This document shows positions 36,792 through 44,996 of a DNA stretch of 64,000 nt, piece after piece. The position numbers were made by a program, and so were the translations under genes. A model generated the notes under the pieces. It did no database searches. It saw only the letters and a list, made by a program, of their open reading frames with translations, and had not been told where the DNA came from. This DNA comes from Variovorax sp. OV329. Lineage in GTDB: Bacteria > Pseudomonadota > Gammaproteobacteria > Burkholderiales > Burkholderiaceae_C. Position 1 is the first letter of the stretch. Every line of letters begins with the position of its first letter. The stretch is taken from positions 248,001-312,000 of the forward strand of contig NZ_FOUG01000004.1 of the NCBI RefSeq assembly GCF_900114785.1, written 5' to 3'.

Positions 36792-37439
36792 TCAGCCAAA
36801 TGGCAACTCCACCACCGTCTGCACCGTGCTCGCGGTGTTGCGCGGCCCCTGCACACGCACCGTCACCCGGTAGTGGATGGTGGGCCGCAGCGGCGAGACG
36901 CCGCCGGCGCCGCCGAACACATGCGTGGTCTGCGCATGGCTGCTGTTGTCGGCGCCCGCCCCGCCGGCGCTGGCGAAGGGCGCACCCGACACGCACTTGG
37001 CCGCCAGCGTCGCAGCCGCCTCGCCCGGCGTGGGCACGACTGTGCACAAGCGCTCGATGACGTACTGCACGCGGTAGCTCGCCGCGTCGGTGCAGGAGAC
37101 CGGGGTCGCTGTGCCGGTGGCGCCCCAGCACGGCACGCTGGACCAGTCGACCGTGCTGGGCACGCCGTTCGCATCCACCGCCTGCATCAGGCGGTAATAC
37201 TTGCCCGGCACGTCCGCGTCGGCAGATGCCAGGGCAGGCAGTTCGCTGAAGGCGCGCTCGGCGCCGGTGTCGGCGGCGCCGGTGGTCGCCTGCTTGAAGG
37301 CCAGGTTGCCGGCGATCACGCCGGCGGTGTCCGAGGTGCGCAGCAGGGCCAGCGCCGCCAGCGACAGGATCAGCAGCGCGATCAGCGCGATGTAGACGAT
37401 GAAGCCGCGCTGGGCGGCATGGGAGGGTGCGCGTCTCAT
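36792..37439 (-). CDS. pilX: PilX-type minor pilin, copy B
   Basis: The ATG at 37439 overlaps the pilW stop (ATGA) and gives 215 residues. The N-terminus reads RGFIVYIALIALLILSLAAL, then DTAGVIAGNLAFKQATTGAA, paralleling GNIGFKQDAAVAG in copy A. The C-terminus HYRVTVRVQGPRNTASTVQT also matches copy A. The divergence of the two copies is large enough that recent duplication is unlikely. Confidence 0.9.
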   Translation of the reverse strand: MRRAPSHAAQRGFIVYIALIALLILSLAALALLRTSDTAGVIAGNLAFKQATTGAADTGAERAFSELPALASADADVPGKYYRLMQAVDANGVPSTVDWSSVPCWGATGTATPVSCTDAASYRVQYVIERLCTVVPTPGEAAATLAAKCVSGAPFASAGGAGADNSSHAQTTHVFGGAGGVSPLRPTIHYRVTVRVQGPRNTASTVQTVVELPFG

Positions 37440-38593
37440 GACAGGTTCGCCCACAGCACGTTGCGCAGCGGCACCACCGTCTCGAAGCTGCGATATCGGT
37501 AGCAGCGCCAGTCGGGGTCGCTGCTCAGGTCGATGGCCGGGCCGTCCGGCCAGGTCGCGGGTGCGGTGCTGGTGATGTTGCAGGTTCCGGTGGCCGGGTC
37601 GGGCCTTTCCCGCAGCGGGCTGCGCACCACCACCGCGAGCCGGATCGCCTTGATGCGCTTGGCATCGGCAGGCGTGGGCAGCGCCCAGTTGCCCGCCGGG
37701 CCCAGCGTGGCGCTCACCCACTGTGTCACCACCTGGCTGCCCGCGTCGCTGATGCCGTAGCGCGCCTTCAGCCCCACCACGTGGCTTGCCACCTGCACCA
37801 GCGCGCCGTTGCTGAAGCGGTCCTGCGCCATCAGCGACCCGTTGGCCACCCGGTAGCTGCGTTGCATGAGCGCGCCCGCGTCGTGGATGCGCGGGTTGGT
37901 GTCGAAGACGGCCGGCCAGGCCAGCGCGCCCATGGCACCGTCCGGGGGGTTGTAGTTGGCCTGCGATGCCGTGCCCGCGACCGGGTCGTGCGAGAGGATC
38001 ACTGTATCCGGGCTCGCGGGATTGGCCACGCTGGCGGTGATGCGCACCAGCGCGCAGTCGTTGCGGTCGTCGGTCAGCCAGGCGAAGCCCCCGACCGTGG
38101 ACTGTCCCACCGCGCTCACCGGATAGAGCTTGGCCGGGTCGCCGTTGGGCACGGCGGTCACGGTCTGCAGGAGCGGATTGCGCACGTTGGCGCGCACCGA
38201 ACTGCCCCACAGCACCACGATGCCGTCCGATGCGCCGGGGGCGCTGCCTCCGTCCACGATGCGAACCGGCGCGCCGGTGAAATCGGGCACCGCGCCGCTG
38301 CCCGATCCATCGTCGTAGTAGCTGAAGTAGCGCGCGCAAGGCATCACGTCGGCGGTGGGCATGCCCCAGCCGGCGGCGCGCACGTCGCGCTCGATGGTGG
38401 ACAGGCTGAACATGCCGTTCTGCTGGATGTCGGCGCCGGCGGTGGTGGTGCGCTTCAGCGCCTCGTTGGTCGACACCACCTGGTAGATGATGATCGCCAC
38501 CACCAGGCCCACGACCATGCCCACCATGATCTCGACCAGGCTGAAGCCCCGGTGGCAGGCGGCGCGGTAGTGGTGGATGCGTTGCGCGTGCAT
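37436..38593 (-). CDS. pilW: PilW-type minor pilin, copy B
   Basis: This 385-residue protein starts at 38593, 13 bases after pilV. The prepilin site is RGFSLVEIMVGMVVGLVVAI. The body has GMFSLSTIERDVRAAGWGM and ends RSFETVVPLRNVLWANLS, matching PilW copy A in position and wording. It is predicted to be a tip-complex minor pilin. Confidence 0.9.
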   Translation of the reverse strand: MHAQRIHHYRAACHRGFSLVEIMVGMVVGLVVAIIIYQVVSTNEALKRTTTAGADIQQNGMFSLSTIERDVRAAGWGMPTADVMPCARYFSYYDDGSGSGAVPDFTGAPVRIVDGGSAPGASDGIVVLWGSSVRANVRNPLLQTVTAVPNGDPAKLYPVSAVGQSTVGGFAWLTDDRNDCALVRITASVANPASPDTVILSHDPVAGTASQANYNPPDGAMGALAWPAVFDTNPRIHDAGALMQRSYRVANGSLMAQDRFSNGALVQVASHVVGLKARYGISDAGSQVVTQWVSATLGPAGNWALPTPADAKRIKAIRLAVVVRSPLRERPDPATGTCNITSTAPATWPDGPAIDLSSDPDWRCYRYRSFETVVPLRNVLWANLS

Positions 38594-38606
38594 GGCATGT
38601 GCCCGT

Positions 38607-39077
38607 TCAGCCCTGGATCTGCGTCGTCAGGGTGAAGTTGTGCGGCGCGGCGTCCTGCGGGGCCTGCCAGCACAGGGTGAGGGAGACGGTGTTGTCCGCG
38701 CTCACGAGGATCTTCTGCCGCAACTGCGCGGCGCCGGGCAGGGCGCCCGGGTTGTCGGCGCTGCCCAGGCTGTCCAGCCATTCGTTCACCGCCGGGTTGG
38801 CGCTGCTGTTGCTGCCTGACGGGCAAGTGCTCGTGACGTCGGCATTGAGCGCATAGGTGGGCACGTTGTAGCGGTCCACCCACATGCGGCCCACCAGTTG
38901 GTTGGCGAACAGGCTGGCCTTGGCGCGGTAGTCGGCGTCGCGCACCGCCCGGATGGCGGTGGCCTGCAGCCCCACGATGCCCAGGATGGCGAAGGAGAAG
39001 ATGGCGATGGCCACCAGCGCCTCGATCAGCATCACGCCGCGCTGGGTCCGCGAAGGGGCATGGCGGCGGCGATTCAT
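38607..39077 (-). CDS. pilV: PilV-type minor pilin, copy B
   Basis: The ATG at 39077 overlaps the fimT stop (ATGA) and gives 156 residues. The leader ends TQRG and is followed by VMLIEALVAIAIFSFAILGI, then GLQATAIRAVRDADYRAKAS, parallel to copy A but with a normal short leader of about 14 residues. The role is as a minor pilin of the proximal operon. Confidence 0.9.
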   Translation of the reverse strand: MNRRRHAPSRTQRGVMLIEALVAIAIFSFAILGIVGLQATAIRAVRDADYRAKASLFANQLVGRMWVDRYNVPTYALNADVTSTCPSGSNSSANPAVNEWLDSLGSADNPGALPGAAQLRQKILVSADNTVSLTLCWQAPQDAAPHNFTLTTQIQG

Positions 39078-39655
39078 GCGCACCCCTGCGGGTTGATGGC
39101 AATGGACAGCGCCGGGTCGCACAGCCGGATGTCGCCGCCGGGGTCGAGCACGATGCGCAGCGGCCGTGTCTGGCCCGGGCCGGTGACGTCGATCTGCCGC
39201 ACCGCTGTTCCGATGCTCAGCCGCCCGATGCCGGTGAAGGCGATGTTCGCCGGGAGGCCGGCACCGGGCGCCGCGCTCGCCGCGCCGGCCGTGCTGCCCA
39301 CGCCGGCACGGGCCAGCGAACTGCTGGAGTCCTCCTGGCGCGCCTGCACCACCTGGTCGAACACCGTCGGCGTCTCCGGCAGGGCCACCAGCACCGACCA
39401 GTCGGTGCCGCCCGGCACGGCGGCGCCATGCAGCGTGTTGTGCAGCCGGAACTCCACCACCTCGTTGCGACGGATCGATTCGGCGCGCGCCAGCTGCAGG
39501 CCGCTCATCACCGATTCGGCCGACGCGCGGATCTGGCCGTTCTGGATGAAGCTGGAGAAGCTCGGATAGGCCAGCGTGGCCAGGATGCCGACCAGCACCA
39601 CGGTCACCATCAGTTCCACCAGCGTGAAGCCGGCGGCGCGCCGGCGCGGGCTCAG
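39074..39655 (-). CDS. fimT: FimT/GspH-type minor pilin, copy B, probable CTG start
   Basis: The mature part is unmistakable: AAGFTLVELMVTVVLVGILA, then VMSGLQLARAESIRRNEVVE, ending DIRLCDPALSIAINPQGCA. No ATG, GTG or TTG lies in this frame for at least 30 codons upstream of the prepilin site. The only codon in the expected place is CTG at 39655-39653, overlapping the pilE stop as CTGA, exactly where the other junctions have ATGA. That gives 193 residues with a nine-residue leader LSPRRRAAG. Initiation at CTG, helped by coupling to pilE, is the simplest reading; a point mutation of the start is the alternative. Confidence 0.82.
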   Translation of the reverse strand: MSPRRRAAGFTLVELMVTVVLVGILATLAYPSFSSFIQNGQIRASAESVMSGLQLARAESIRRNEVVEFRLHNTLHGAAVPGGTDWSVLVALPETPTVFDQVVQARQEDSSSSLARAGVGSTAGAASAAPGAGLPANIAFTGIGRLSIGTAVRQIDVTGPGQTRPLRIVLDPGGDIRLCDPALSIAINPQGCA

Positions 39656-40113
39656 GGCTTGCGCAGCACCCAGGTGCCCTGCACGCCGCTGAAGTTCCAG
39701 GCGCAGCCGGTGCAGGTGCTGCTGCGGTTGCCCAGCTGGTCGATGCTGTAGGCCAGCCCTGTCACCAGCCGCTGCGCACCCGTGGCCGTGGCGGTGTAGG
39801 CCTGGCCGCCGCCCGAGATGCTGCAGCTGTAGCTGAAATACTCCGTCTCCGGGGTCGTCGGCACCGGCACCGCGCAGGCCGCGCCGTTCGCATAGCTGCG
39901 GTTGTCGTGGTAGTACTGCTCCATCTTCGCCCGGTAGGCCAGCAACGTTCCCGGCGCCTCCTGCGCATGCCCGCGGCGCAGGTAGTCGGTGTAGCTGGGG
40001 TAGGCGATCGTCGACAGGAGCGCCACGATGGCGACCACGATCATCACTTCGACCAGCGTGAAGCCGCGGCTCGCTGCCGCAGCCCGACCGAAGCACCTGG
40101 AAACAACTGCCAT
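39652..40113 (-). CDS. pilE: PilE-type minor pilin, copy B
   Basis: The ATG at 40113, with AAGGGA upstream, gives 153 residues. The leader ends ASRG and is followed by FTLVEVMIVVAIVALLSTIA, then PSYTDYLRRGHAQEAPGTLL and MEQYYHDNRSYANG, the same layout as copy A. The C-terminal cysteine-rich end is STCTGCAWNFSG. It is the first gene of the proximal operon; its stop overlaps the putative CTG start of fimT. Confidence 0.9.
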   Translation of the reverse strand: MAVVSRCFGRAAAASRGFTLVEVMIVVAIVALLSTIAYPSYTDYLRRGHAQEAPGTLLAYRAKMEQYYHDNRSYANGAACAVPVPTTPETEYFSYSCSISGGGQAYTATATGAQRLVTGLAYSIDQLGNRSSTCTGCAWNFSGVQGTWVLRKP

Positions 40114-40170
40114 GCGTCGACATCCCTTGGGGGCGTTGCGAGCGCCATGCACTGACGATTCGCAAAGAAT

Positions 40171-40190
40171 GTCACTGCAGCACCCGTGAC
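40171..40190. promoter_or_regulatory. Inverted repeat upstream of pilE copy B
   Basis: GTCAC (40171-40175) and GTGAC (40186-40190) are inverted with a 10-base spacer, 58-77 bases upstream of pilE copy B. It could be an operator. The spacing does not fit a CRP/Vfr site (TGTGA-N6-TCACA), and no sigma-70 or sigma-54 promoter with good match was found beside it. Confidence 0.25.
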
Positions 40191-40270
40191 TCAACCGCCA
40201 CTCGGCGAGGGGAGGGGCCCGTTCGTCAGGTGTCGTTGACGTGCGCCCGCTCGAGGGGCCCGGCATCGCT

Positions 40271-40765
40271 TCAGTCGGCGACGAAACTGCCCGACTTGCC
40301 GCCATGCTTTTCCAGCACGCGCACGCCGGTGATGGTCATGCCGCGGTCCACCGCCTTGACCATGTCGTACACCGTGAGCAGGGCGACCTGCACGGCGGTG
40401 AGGGCCTCCATTTCTACCCCGGTGGGCCCCACGGTTTCCACCGTGGCCATGCACAGCACCTGCGGCAGCGAGCCGGCCGCCTCGTCGCCGGGCTGGGTCG
40501 CGAATTCGATCGCCACGCGGGTCAGCGCCAGGGGGTGGCACAGGGGAATCAGGTCGCTGGTCTTCTTGGCCGCCTGGATGCCCGCGATGCGGGCGACGCC
40601 CAGAACATCGCCCTTCTTGGCGCTGCCCGATTCGATCAGGGCAAGGGTATCGGGCAACATCTCGATGCGGCCGGTGGCAATGGCTATGCGGTGGGTGGCG
40701 GGCTTGGCCGCGACGTCGACCATGTGGGCCTGGCCGTGTTCGTCAAAGTGGGTGAGGGAACTCAT
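40271..40765 (-). CDS. moaC: Cyclic pyranopterin monophosphate synthase
   Basis: The ATG at 40765 gives 164 residues, close to the 161 of E. coli MoaC. The sequence carries [15 protein letters not shown] at the N-terminus, [18 protein letters not shown]-type active-site residues ([13 protein letters not shown]) and [19 protein letters not shown], all diagnostic of MoaC. It converts the MoaA product to cyclic pyranopterin monophosphate in molybdenum cofactor synthesis. It is divergent from the M48 peptidase gene, with 76 bases between starts. No other moa gene is nearby. Confidence 0.97.
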   Translation of the reverse strand: MSSLTHFDEHGQAHMVDVAAKPATHRIAIATGRIEMLPDTLALIESGSAKKGDVLGVARIAGIQAAKKTSDLIPLCHPLALTRVAIEFATQPGDEAAGSLPQVLCMATVETVGPTGVEMEALTAVQVALLTVYDMVKAVDRGMTITGVRVLEKHGGKSGSFVAD

Positions 40766-40841
40766 GGATGCGGGATGGACACGAAAGTCGATCATACGTT
40801 CCGCAAGGCGGACACTCCCGCCGATGGGCGATGATCCGAAC

Positions 40842-42419
40842 ATGCCGCGCACGACCTTGATTTCCTGCTGCAAGACCCTGCTGGCCGCATTGCTGGTGCT
40901 CGCCCAGCTGCTGCTGCCGCCCGTGGCGCGCGCCCAGCTTCCCGGCATGGGCGACGGCGGCGAGATGACCATCTCGGCCGAGCGCCAGCTCGGTGATCGC
41001 ATCGGCCGTGAGCTGTACCGCGACAACGCCTACATCGACGACCCGGTGCTGCAGGAATACGTGCAGTCCATCTTCCAGAAGCTGATGGCTGCCGCCCGCA
41101 CCCGCGGCGAGCTCTCACCCGAGATGGAGGAGCGCTTTGCCTGGCGCGTGGTGCTGATGCGCGACCGCGACATCAACGCCTTCGCGCTGCCCGGCGGCTA
41201 CATGGGCATCAACCTGGGCCTGATCGCGGTGGTGGGCAGCCGCGACGAGCTGGCCACCGTGATGGGCCACGAGCTCTCGCACATCACCCAGCGCCATATC
41301 GCGCGCATGCTGGACAAGCAGTCGCGCCAGACGCCCTGGATGCTGGCCGGCATGATCCTGGGTGCCATTGCCGCCAGCCGCAGCGGTGGCCGCAGCGGCG
41401 GCGACCTGGGCCAGGCCATGATCATGGGCACCCAGGCCTACGCCATGAACTCGCAGCTGAGCTTCTCCCGCGACATGGAGCGCGAGGCCGACCGCGTGGG
41501 CTTCGGCGTCATGACGCAGGCAGGCTACGCGCCCCAGGGTGCGGCCGCGATGTTCGAGAAGCTGCAGTACGCCTCGCGCCTGAACGACAACGGCTCCTAT
41601 CCCTACCTTCGCAGCCACCCGCTGACCTCCGAGCGCATTGCAGACATGCAGGCCCGCTCCCAGCTCGGCGCGGGCAACCATGCCGCGCTTCCGCTGGTCA
41701 TGGACCACGCCATGATCTCGGCCCGCGCCCGCGTGCTGGCGCGCGGCGGCGTGGACCAGCTTCGGCTGTGGGTCGACGCGGCGGGCAGCACCGACTTCGA
41801 CAAGGGCTCGCCCGCGCAGCAGGCCGGCACCCTGTATGCGGCGTCCCTGTCGGCGGCGCAGCTGCGCGACTTCGAGCAGGCTCGAGCGCTGGCCGCACGG
41901 CTGGTGACCCGCACGAACGGCGATGCGTCCGCCTCTCGCCTGGCACGCCTGCTGTCGGCGGAAGTGGAACTGATCGCCGGAACGCCCGCCCGCGCCACCC
42001 CCTGGATCGACACCAAGGCCAAGGAACGCCCAGAGCAGTTCCAGGCCGCACAGTGGGCGGTGGCGACCCGGCAGACCCCGGCGCAGCAGGCCCCGGTCGT
42101 GCAGGGCCTGCGCGACCGGGTGGCGCGCGACCCGCGCGACGCCGGCGCCTGGCGCCTGCTGTCCAACCTGTACAACGCGCAGAACGAGCCCTTGCGCGCG
42201 CTGCGCGCCGAGGCCGAGTCCAACGTGGCCATGCTCGACTACCCGGCCGCGCGCGACCGCTTCAAGGCCGCCCAGGACCTGGCGCGGCAGATGGCCGAAG
42301 GCAAGCCGGGGCTGCCGCCGCTGGATCACTACGAGGCGTCGATCATCGACAGCCGCGAGCGCGAGATCGAGGGCTTGATCCGCCAGCAGATGCAGGACGA
42401 GCGCGGCCAGCCCCGATGA
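40842..42419 (+). CDS. M48-family periplasmic metalloprotease with C-terminal TPRs (BepA/YfgC-like)
   Basis: The ATG at 40842 gives 525 residues with a clear signal peptide ending PPVARA; an ATG at 40824 is also in frame. The zinc motif is [11 protein letters not shown] (His143, Glu144, His147), and the third ligand is Glu213 in [25 protein letters not shown] upstream is conserved in the BepA/LoiP group. The C-terminal half (about 300-525) is Ala-rich and helical, like the TPR region of BepA. BepA acts in the periplasm on outer-membrane protein assembly (LptD, BamA). Gly-rich [12 protein letters not shown] links the active site to the next helix. Confidence 0.92.
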   Translation: MPRTTLISCCKTLLAALLVLAQLLLPPVARAQLPGMGDGGEMTISAERQLGDRIGRELYRDNAYIDDPVLQEYVQSIFQKLMAAARTRGELSPEMEERFAWRVVLMRDRDINAFALPGGYMGINLGLIAVVGSRDELATVMGHELSHITQRHIARMLDKQSRQTPWMLAGMILGAIAASRSGGRSGGDLGQAMIMGTQAYAMNSQLSFSRDMEREADRVGFGVMTQAGYAPQGAAAMFEKLQYASRLNDNGSYPYLRSHPLTSERIADMQARSQLGAGNHAALPLVMDHAMISARARVLARGGVDQLRLWVDAAGSTDFDKGSPAQQAGTLYAASLSAAQLRDFEQARALAARLVTRTNGDASASRLARLLSAEVELIAGTPARATPWIDTKAKERPEQFQAAQWAVATRQTPAQQAPVVQGLRDRVARDPRDAGAWRLLSNLYNAQNEPLRALRAEAESNVAMLDYPAARDRFKAAQDLARQMAEGKPGLPPLDHYEASIIDSREREIEGLIRQQMQDERGQPR

Positions 42420-42440
42420 GGCCGGCCCGACGGGCGAAGC

Positions 42441-42788
42441 TCAGCCGGGTGACTTGGACAGCGCCGCGTCGATGATCAGCCCCAGGGCCGAATAGATCAG
42501 CGAGCCCAGCAGGGCGGCCCAGAAGCCGTTCACGTGAAAGCCGCTGAGCAGGCCCGAGGCGGACCAGAACATCAGCGCGTTGATCACGAAGAGGAAGAGG
42601 CCCAGCGTGACGATGCTCACCGGCAGGGTGAGGATCACGAGCACCGGCCTGAGCACCGCGTTAAGCAGGCCGATGACCGCCGCCGCGATCAGGGCCGAGG
42701 TGAAGCTGCTGACCTGCACGCCGCTGTAGACGTAGGCCACCGCGAGCAGCGCGACGGCGCTGAGGAGCCACTTGAGGATGAGTCGCAT
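42441..42788 (-). CDS. Four-helix membrane protein of the phage holin IV / YvlD family
   Basis: This 115-residue, almost wholly hydrophobic protein has four membrane helices, with LLNAVLRPVLVILTLPVSIV in the middle, which is the diagnostic segment of the PF04020 family. Despite the family name, members in proteobacterial chromosomes are not linked to phage and their role is unknown. It is convergent with the BepA-like gene (21-base gap), with no clear terminator between them. Confidence 0.85.
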   Translation of the reverse strand: MRLILKWLLSAVALLAVAYVYSGVQVSSFTSALIAAAVIGLLNAVLRPVLVILTLPVSIVTLGLFLFVINALMFWSASGLLSGFHVNGFWAALLGSLIYSALGLIIDAALSKSPG

Positions 42789-42841
42789 CGGCGCAGGATA
42801 GCACCGGTGCGTGAGCGGCCGGCGTCAGCCGGCCGGGCGCT

Positions 42842-43327
42842 TCACTCGCCGAACTGCAGCGCCAGCACGAAGAGGGCGCCGATGCCTCCCATGCCGCCCA
42901 GCGCGCCTTTCCAGCGCGCCGGTGCGGAGGCGGAAGGGCTGGCTGCCGGCGCCGGCGCCAATGGCTCCAGCGGCACGCCCACCTTGGGCCGGCGGGCATC
43001 GACCACCGTGGCGGCCGCGCCGTGGCGCAGCTTGAGTTCGCGGGTCAGCTCGTTCAGCGGGCCCTTGGCCAGCACCGGCGTGACCTGGCTGCCGGCCAGG
43101 CTCAGCAGGGGCACGATCTGCTCCTGCGTCTTGGCGAACCACTTGGCACGCCAGTTCTCGCGCGCGCTGTGGCTCACCCACTTGCTGATGCGGTGCGTCA
43201 TGCGCGGCGCACAGGCGACCAGCACCCAGTGCACCTCGCCGGTCGGCGCCGGGTCGGTCGGCACGTGCTGCCTCAGCTGATCGCGGGCGTAGGCTGCATC
43301 GTCGACGAACAGGATGATGGTTTCCAA
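42842..43327 (-). CDS. Conserved hypothetical protein with a C-terminal membrane anchor
   Basis: The only suitable start is TTG at 43327, with GAAAG upstream, giving 161 residues. The N-terminal half (ETIILFVDDAAYARDQL, then VHWVLVACAPRMTHRISKWV) looks like an alpha/beta domain reminiscent of universal-stress-type folds, though no nucleotide-binding motif is seen. A Pro/Ala/Ser-rich linker follows, then a C-terminal membrane helix (GALGGMGGIGALFVLALQFG). I do not recognise a function. It lies 24 bases downstream of terC copy 2 on the same strand and may be co-transcribed. Confidence 0.7.
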   Translation of the reverse strand: METIILFVDDAAYARDQLRQHVPTDPAPTGEVHWVLVACAPRMTHRISKWVSHSARENWRAKWFAKTQEQIVPLLSLAGSQVTPVLAKGPLNELTRELKLRHGAAATVVDARRPKVGVPLEPLAPAPAASPSASAPARWKGALGGMGGIGALFVLALQFGE

Positions 43328-43351
43328 GGCGTTCTTTCGTTGGCGTGGGGA

Positions 43352-44092
43352 TCAATGCTCGCGCGACGGCTCCTGCGCGGCGGCAGCGGCGATCTGGGCG
43401 GGCTCTTCACGCTGCGGCTTCCTGCGCGTGGCCAGCCAGGCCAGACCCAGAACCAGCACGATACAGCCAGCTTCCACTGCGTAGCGCACCATCGTGGCAG
43501 GGTTTTCCTTGGTGCCGAACACGTCGGACAGCCAGGGCTCGGACACGATCATCTTGGCAGCCGTGAAGGCCAGCACCGCGGCGCCGATGTACATGATGGC
43601 CGGGAAGCGGTCCACCAGCTTGAGCACCATGGAGCTGCCGAACACCACGATCGGCACGCTGATCAGCAGGCCGATCACCACCAGGTCGAAGGCGCCGTGG
43701 GCCGCACCGGCCACGCCCAGCACGTTGTCCACACCCATCAGCGCGTCGGCCACGATGATGGTCTTCATGGCGCCCCAGAAGGTGGTGGCGCCCACGCCGT
43801 GTTCTTCATGGTCGCCGCCGTCGGCGATGAGCTTGTAGGCGATCCACAGCAGGCCCAGGCCACCCACCAGCAGGAGCCCGGGGACCTTGAGCAGCCAGAC
43901 GACGCCGATGGTCATCACGGAGCGCACGACGATCGCGCCGACCGTGCCCCAGACGATGGCCTTTTTCTGGAGATGCTTGGGAAGGCTGCGTGCGGCCAGG
44001 GCGATGACGATGGCGTTGTCGCCGGCCAGCACCAGGTCGATGAGGATGATGGCCAGAAGGGCAGACCACCAGGGGGCGCTCATGAATTCCAT
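43352..44092 (-). CDS. TerC-family membrane protein, copy 2, under a Mn2+ riboswitch
   Basis: The ATG at 44092, with GGAG 9 bases upstream, gives 246 residues; longer in-frame readings run back into the leader RNA. About seven membrane helices carry the two acidic family motifs, LAGDNAIVIALAARSLP near 22 and MGVDNVLGVAGAAHGA near 115. A cytoplasmic DGGDHEEHGVG segment could bind metal. The yybP-ykoY riboswitch in the leader makes manganese export the likely role, as for Alx/MntX-type TerC proteins. Confidence 0.93.
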   Translation of the reverse strand: MEFMSAPWWSALLAIILIDLVLAGDNAIVIALAARSLPKHLQKKAIVWGTVGAIVVRSVMTIGVVWLLKVPGLLLVGGLGLLWIAYKLIADGGDHEEHGVGATTFWGAMKTIIVADALMGVDNVLGVAGAAHGAFDLVVIGLLISVPIVVFGSSMVLKLVDRFPAIMYIGAAVLAFTAAKMIVSEPWLSDVFGTKENPATMVRYAVEAGCIVLVLGLAWLATRRKPQREEPAQIAAAAAQEPSREH

Positions 44093-44169
44093 GAAAGAAA
44101 ACTCCGTTTGTAGTGACTTGACGAGATGCTTTTCGGTTCTGCGCCGGGTCGACTGGAGTGATCGCCGTA

Positions 44170-44197
44170 AAGCCACCGGATGAAAATTCGGTGGCTT
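44170..44197 (-). promoter_or_regulatory. Expression-platform hairpin between riboswitch and terC copy 2
   Basis: On the minus strand AAGCCACCG (44197-44189) pairs with CGGTGGCTT (44178-44170) in a perfect 9-bp stem with a 10-base loop, 78 bases before the start codon. Only TTTA follows, so it is a poor terminator on its own. It may be the switching element of the leader. Confidence 0.5.
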
Positions 44198-44239
44198 CGA
44201 AAGGGCAGCACTTCGACCAAACCTGGCGCAGGTTCAAAT

Positions 44240-44373
44240 CGAAGGTCTCGCTCGGTCTCCCGCCAATGTGCGGCCAACCCAGCAGGCCGGGAGCGCAACG
44301 CTCCGTATTGACGACCTGCCGATATCCGTTGCCTTCATGCTCGAAGGCCCCGGACGGGAGCTACTCCCCTTCG
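44240..44373 (-). ncRNA. yybP-ykoY (Mn2+) riboswitch aptamer upstream of terC copy 2
   Basis: Read on the minus strand, the segment opens with CGAAGGGGAGTAGC and closes with GGCGGGAGACCGAGCGAGAC then CTTCG. GGGGAGTAG and the later CCGAGCGAGACC are the two conserved internal-loop regions of this class, and TCGTCAATACGG between them is also typical. CGAAGG (44373-44368) pairs with CCTTCG (44245-44240) to form P1. The length of 134 bases is ordinary for the family. The next gene on this strand encodes a TerC protein, the classic yybP-ykoY target. Confidence 0.88.
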
Positions 44374-44382
44374 GAAGAATGG

Positions 44383-44411
44383 ATTAGAGCATCGGAAAAG
44401 CGGGCGCGCAA
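44383..44411 (-). promoter_or_regulatory. Candidate sigma-70 promoter of the riboswitch-terC unit
   Basis: On the minus strand a -10 element TCTAAT (44388-44383; five of six match TATAAT) has a weak -35 TTGCGC (44411-44406) with a 17-base spacer. Transcription would begin near 44376, three bases before the first paired base of the riboswitch, which supports the assignment. The rest of the gap, 44412-44548, shows no feature I can support. Confidence 0.5.
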
Positions 44412-44548
44412 GAAATAAAATCAGCCGGATTCAAGAAAAAGGCTTTCGAAACCCGCGCCAGCACTGGCATTGCCGCTATTGATTCAGGAGCAACAAGTTT
44501 CGGGGCAGCCGCTCGACTTATCATTCGCGCCCAGCTTTTCTTCTCCAC

Positions 44549-44986
44549 ATGGCCGCCATCCACATCACCGACATCGAGGCCGCCATCAATTACTGGCGCG
44601 AGCGCAAACCCTCGCCCGACGGCGTCACCCTGGCCGCGGAGATCCGCGCATTGGCCGAGGTGTACGCGCTCATGGTCTTCCACCACGAGGACGAGGCCGA
44701 CGAATCCGGCTTTCCCGCCAAGGCCTGGGAGGCCTGGGAGACCTGGTACCACACCACCCCCGACACGCCCTGCATCGCCATCTGCTCCACCAGCCAGGGC
44801 GACGACGAATGCAAGGGTTGCGGCCGCAGCTTCGACGAAGTCCAGCACTGGCCCGCCATGTCGCCCACCGAGAAGCGCGCCACCTGGCGGCGCATCACCA
44901 TGGAAGACACGGCCTGGCGCTTCAACCGATATGCCGAGCGAGCGCGCGAGTCCGACCGGCTGGGCGCCCAGCCGTCCCCGGACTGA
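44549..44986 (+). CDS. DUF3717-DUF1289 fusion protein
   Basis: This 145-residue protein joins two small domains. Residues 1-60 (HITDIEAAINYWRERKPSPD then LAEVYALMVFHH) match the DUF3717 family of Burkholderiales. Residues about 70-115 (PDTPCIAICSTSQGDDECKG then CGRSFDEVQHW) have the four-cysteine pattern of DUF1289, a probable metal- or Fe-S-binding module. Neither domain has a known function. It is soluble and starts 457 bases from terC copy 2 in the opposite direction; DUF2007 follows after 10 bases, likely in the same transcript. Confidence 0.8.
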   Translation: MAAIHITDIEAAINYWRERKPSPDGVTLAAEIRALAEVYALMVFHHEDEADESGFPAKAWEAWETWYHTTPDTPCIAICSTSQGDDECKGCGRSFDEVQHWPAMSPTEKRATWRRITMEDTAWRFNRYAERARESDRLGAQPSPD

Positions 44987-44996
44987 AGGGCATCCC

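Noticed and set aside
33158-37060. A 1300-codon open frame on the plus strand
   Set aside because: It is antisense to pilY1 copy B and yields low-complexity Gly/Arg/Ala/Val sequence without membrane segments, signal peptide or motifs. The minus-strand PilY1 reading explains the DNA.
39074-39655. fimT copy B as a frameshifted or start-lost pseudogene
   Set aside because: The frame is intact from the prepilin motif to a normal C-terminus, and the CTGA overlap sits exactly where ATGA is used at other junctions of the operon, so an unusual start is a better explanation than decay.
40171-40190. A CRP/Vfr site in front of the proximal minor-pilin operon
   Set aside because: The half sites GTCAC and GTGAC are 10 bases apart, not in the TGTGA-N6-TCACA arrangement. 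It is kept only as a low-confidence inverted repeat.
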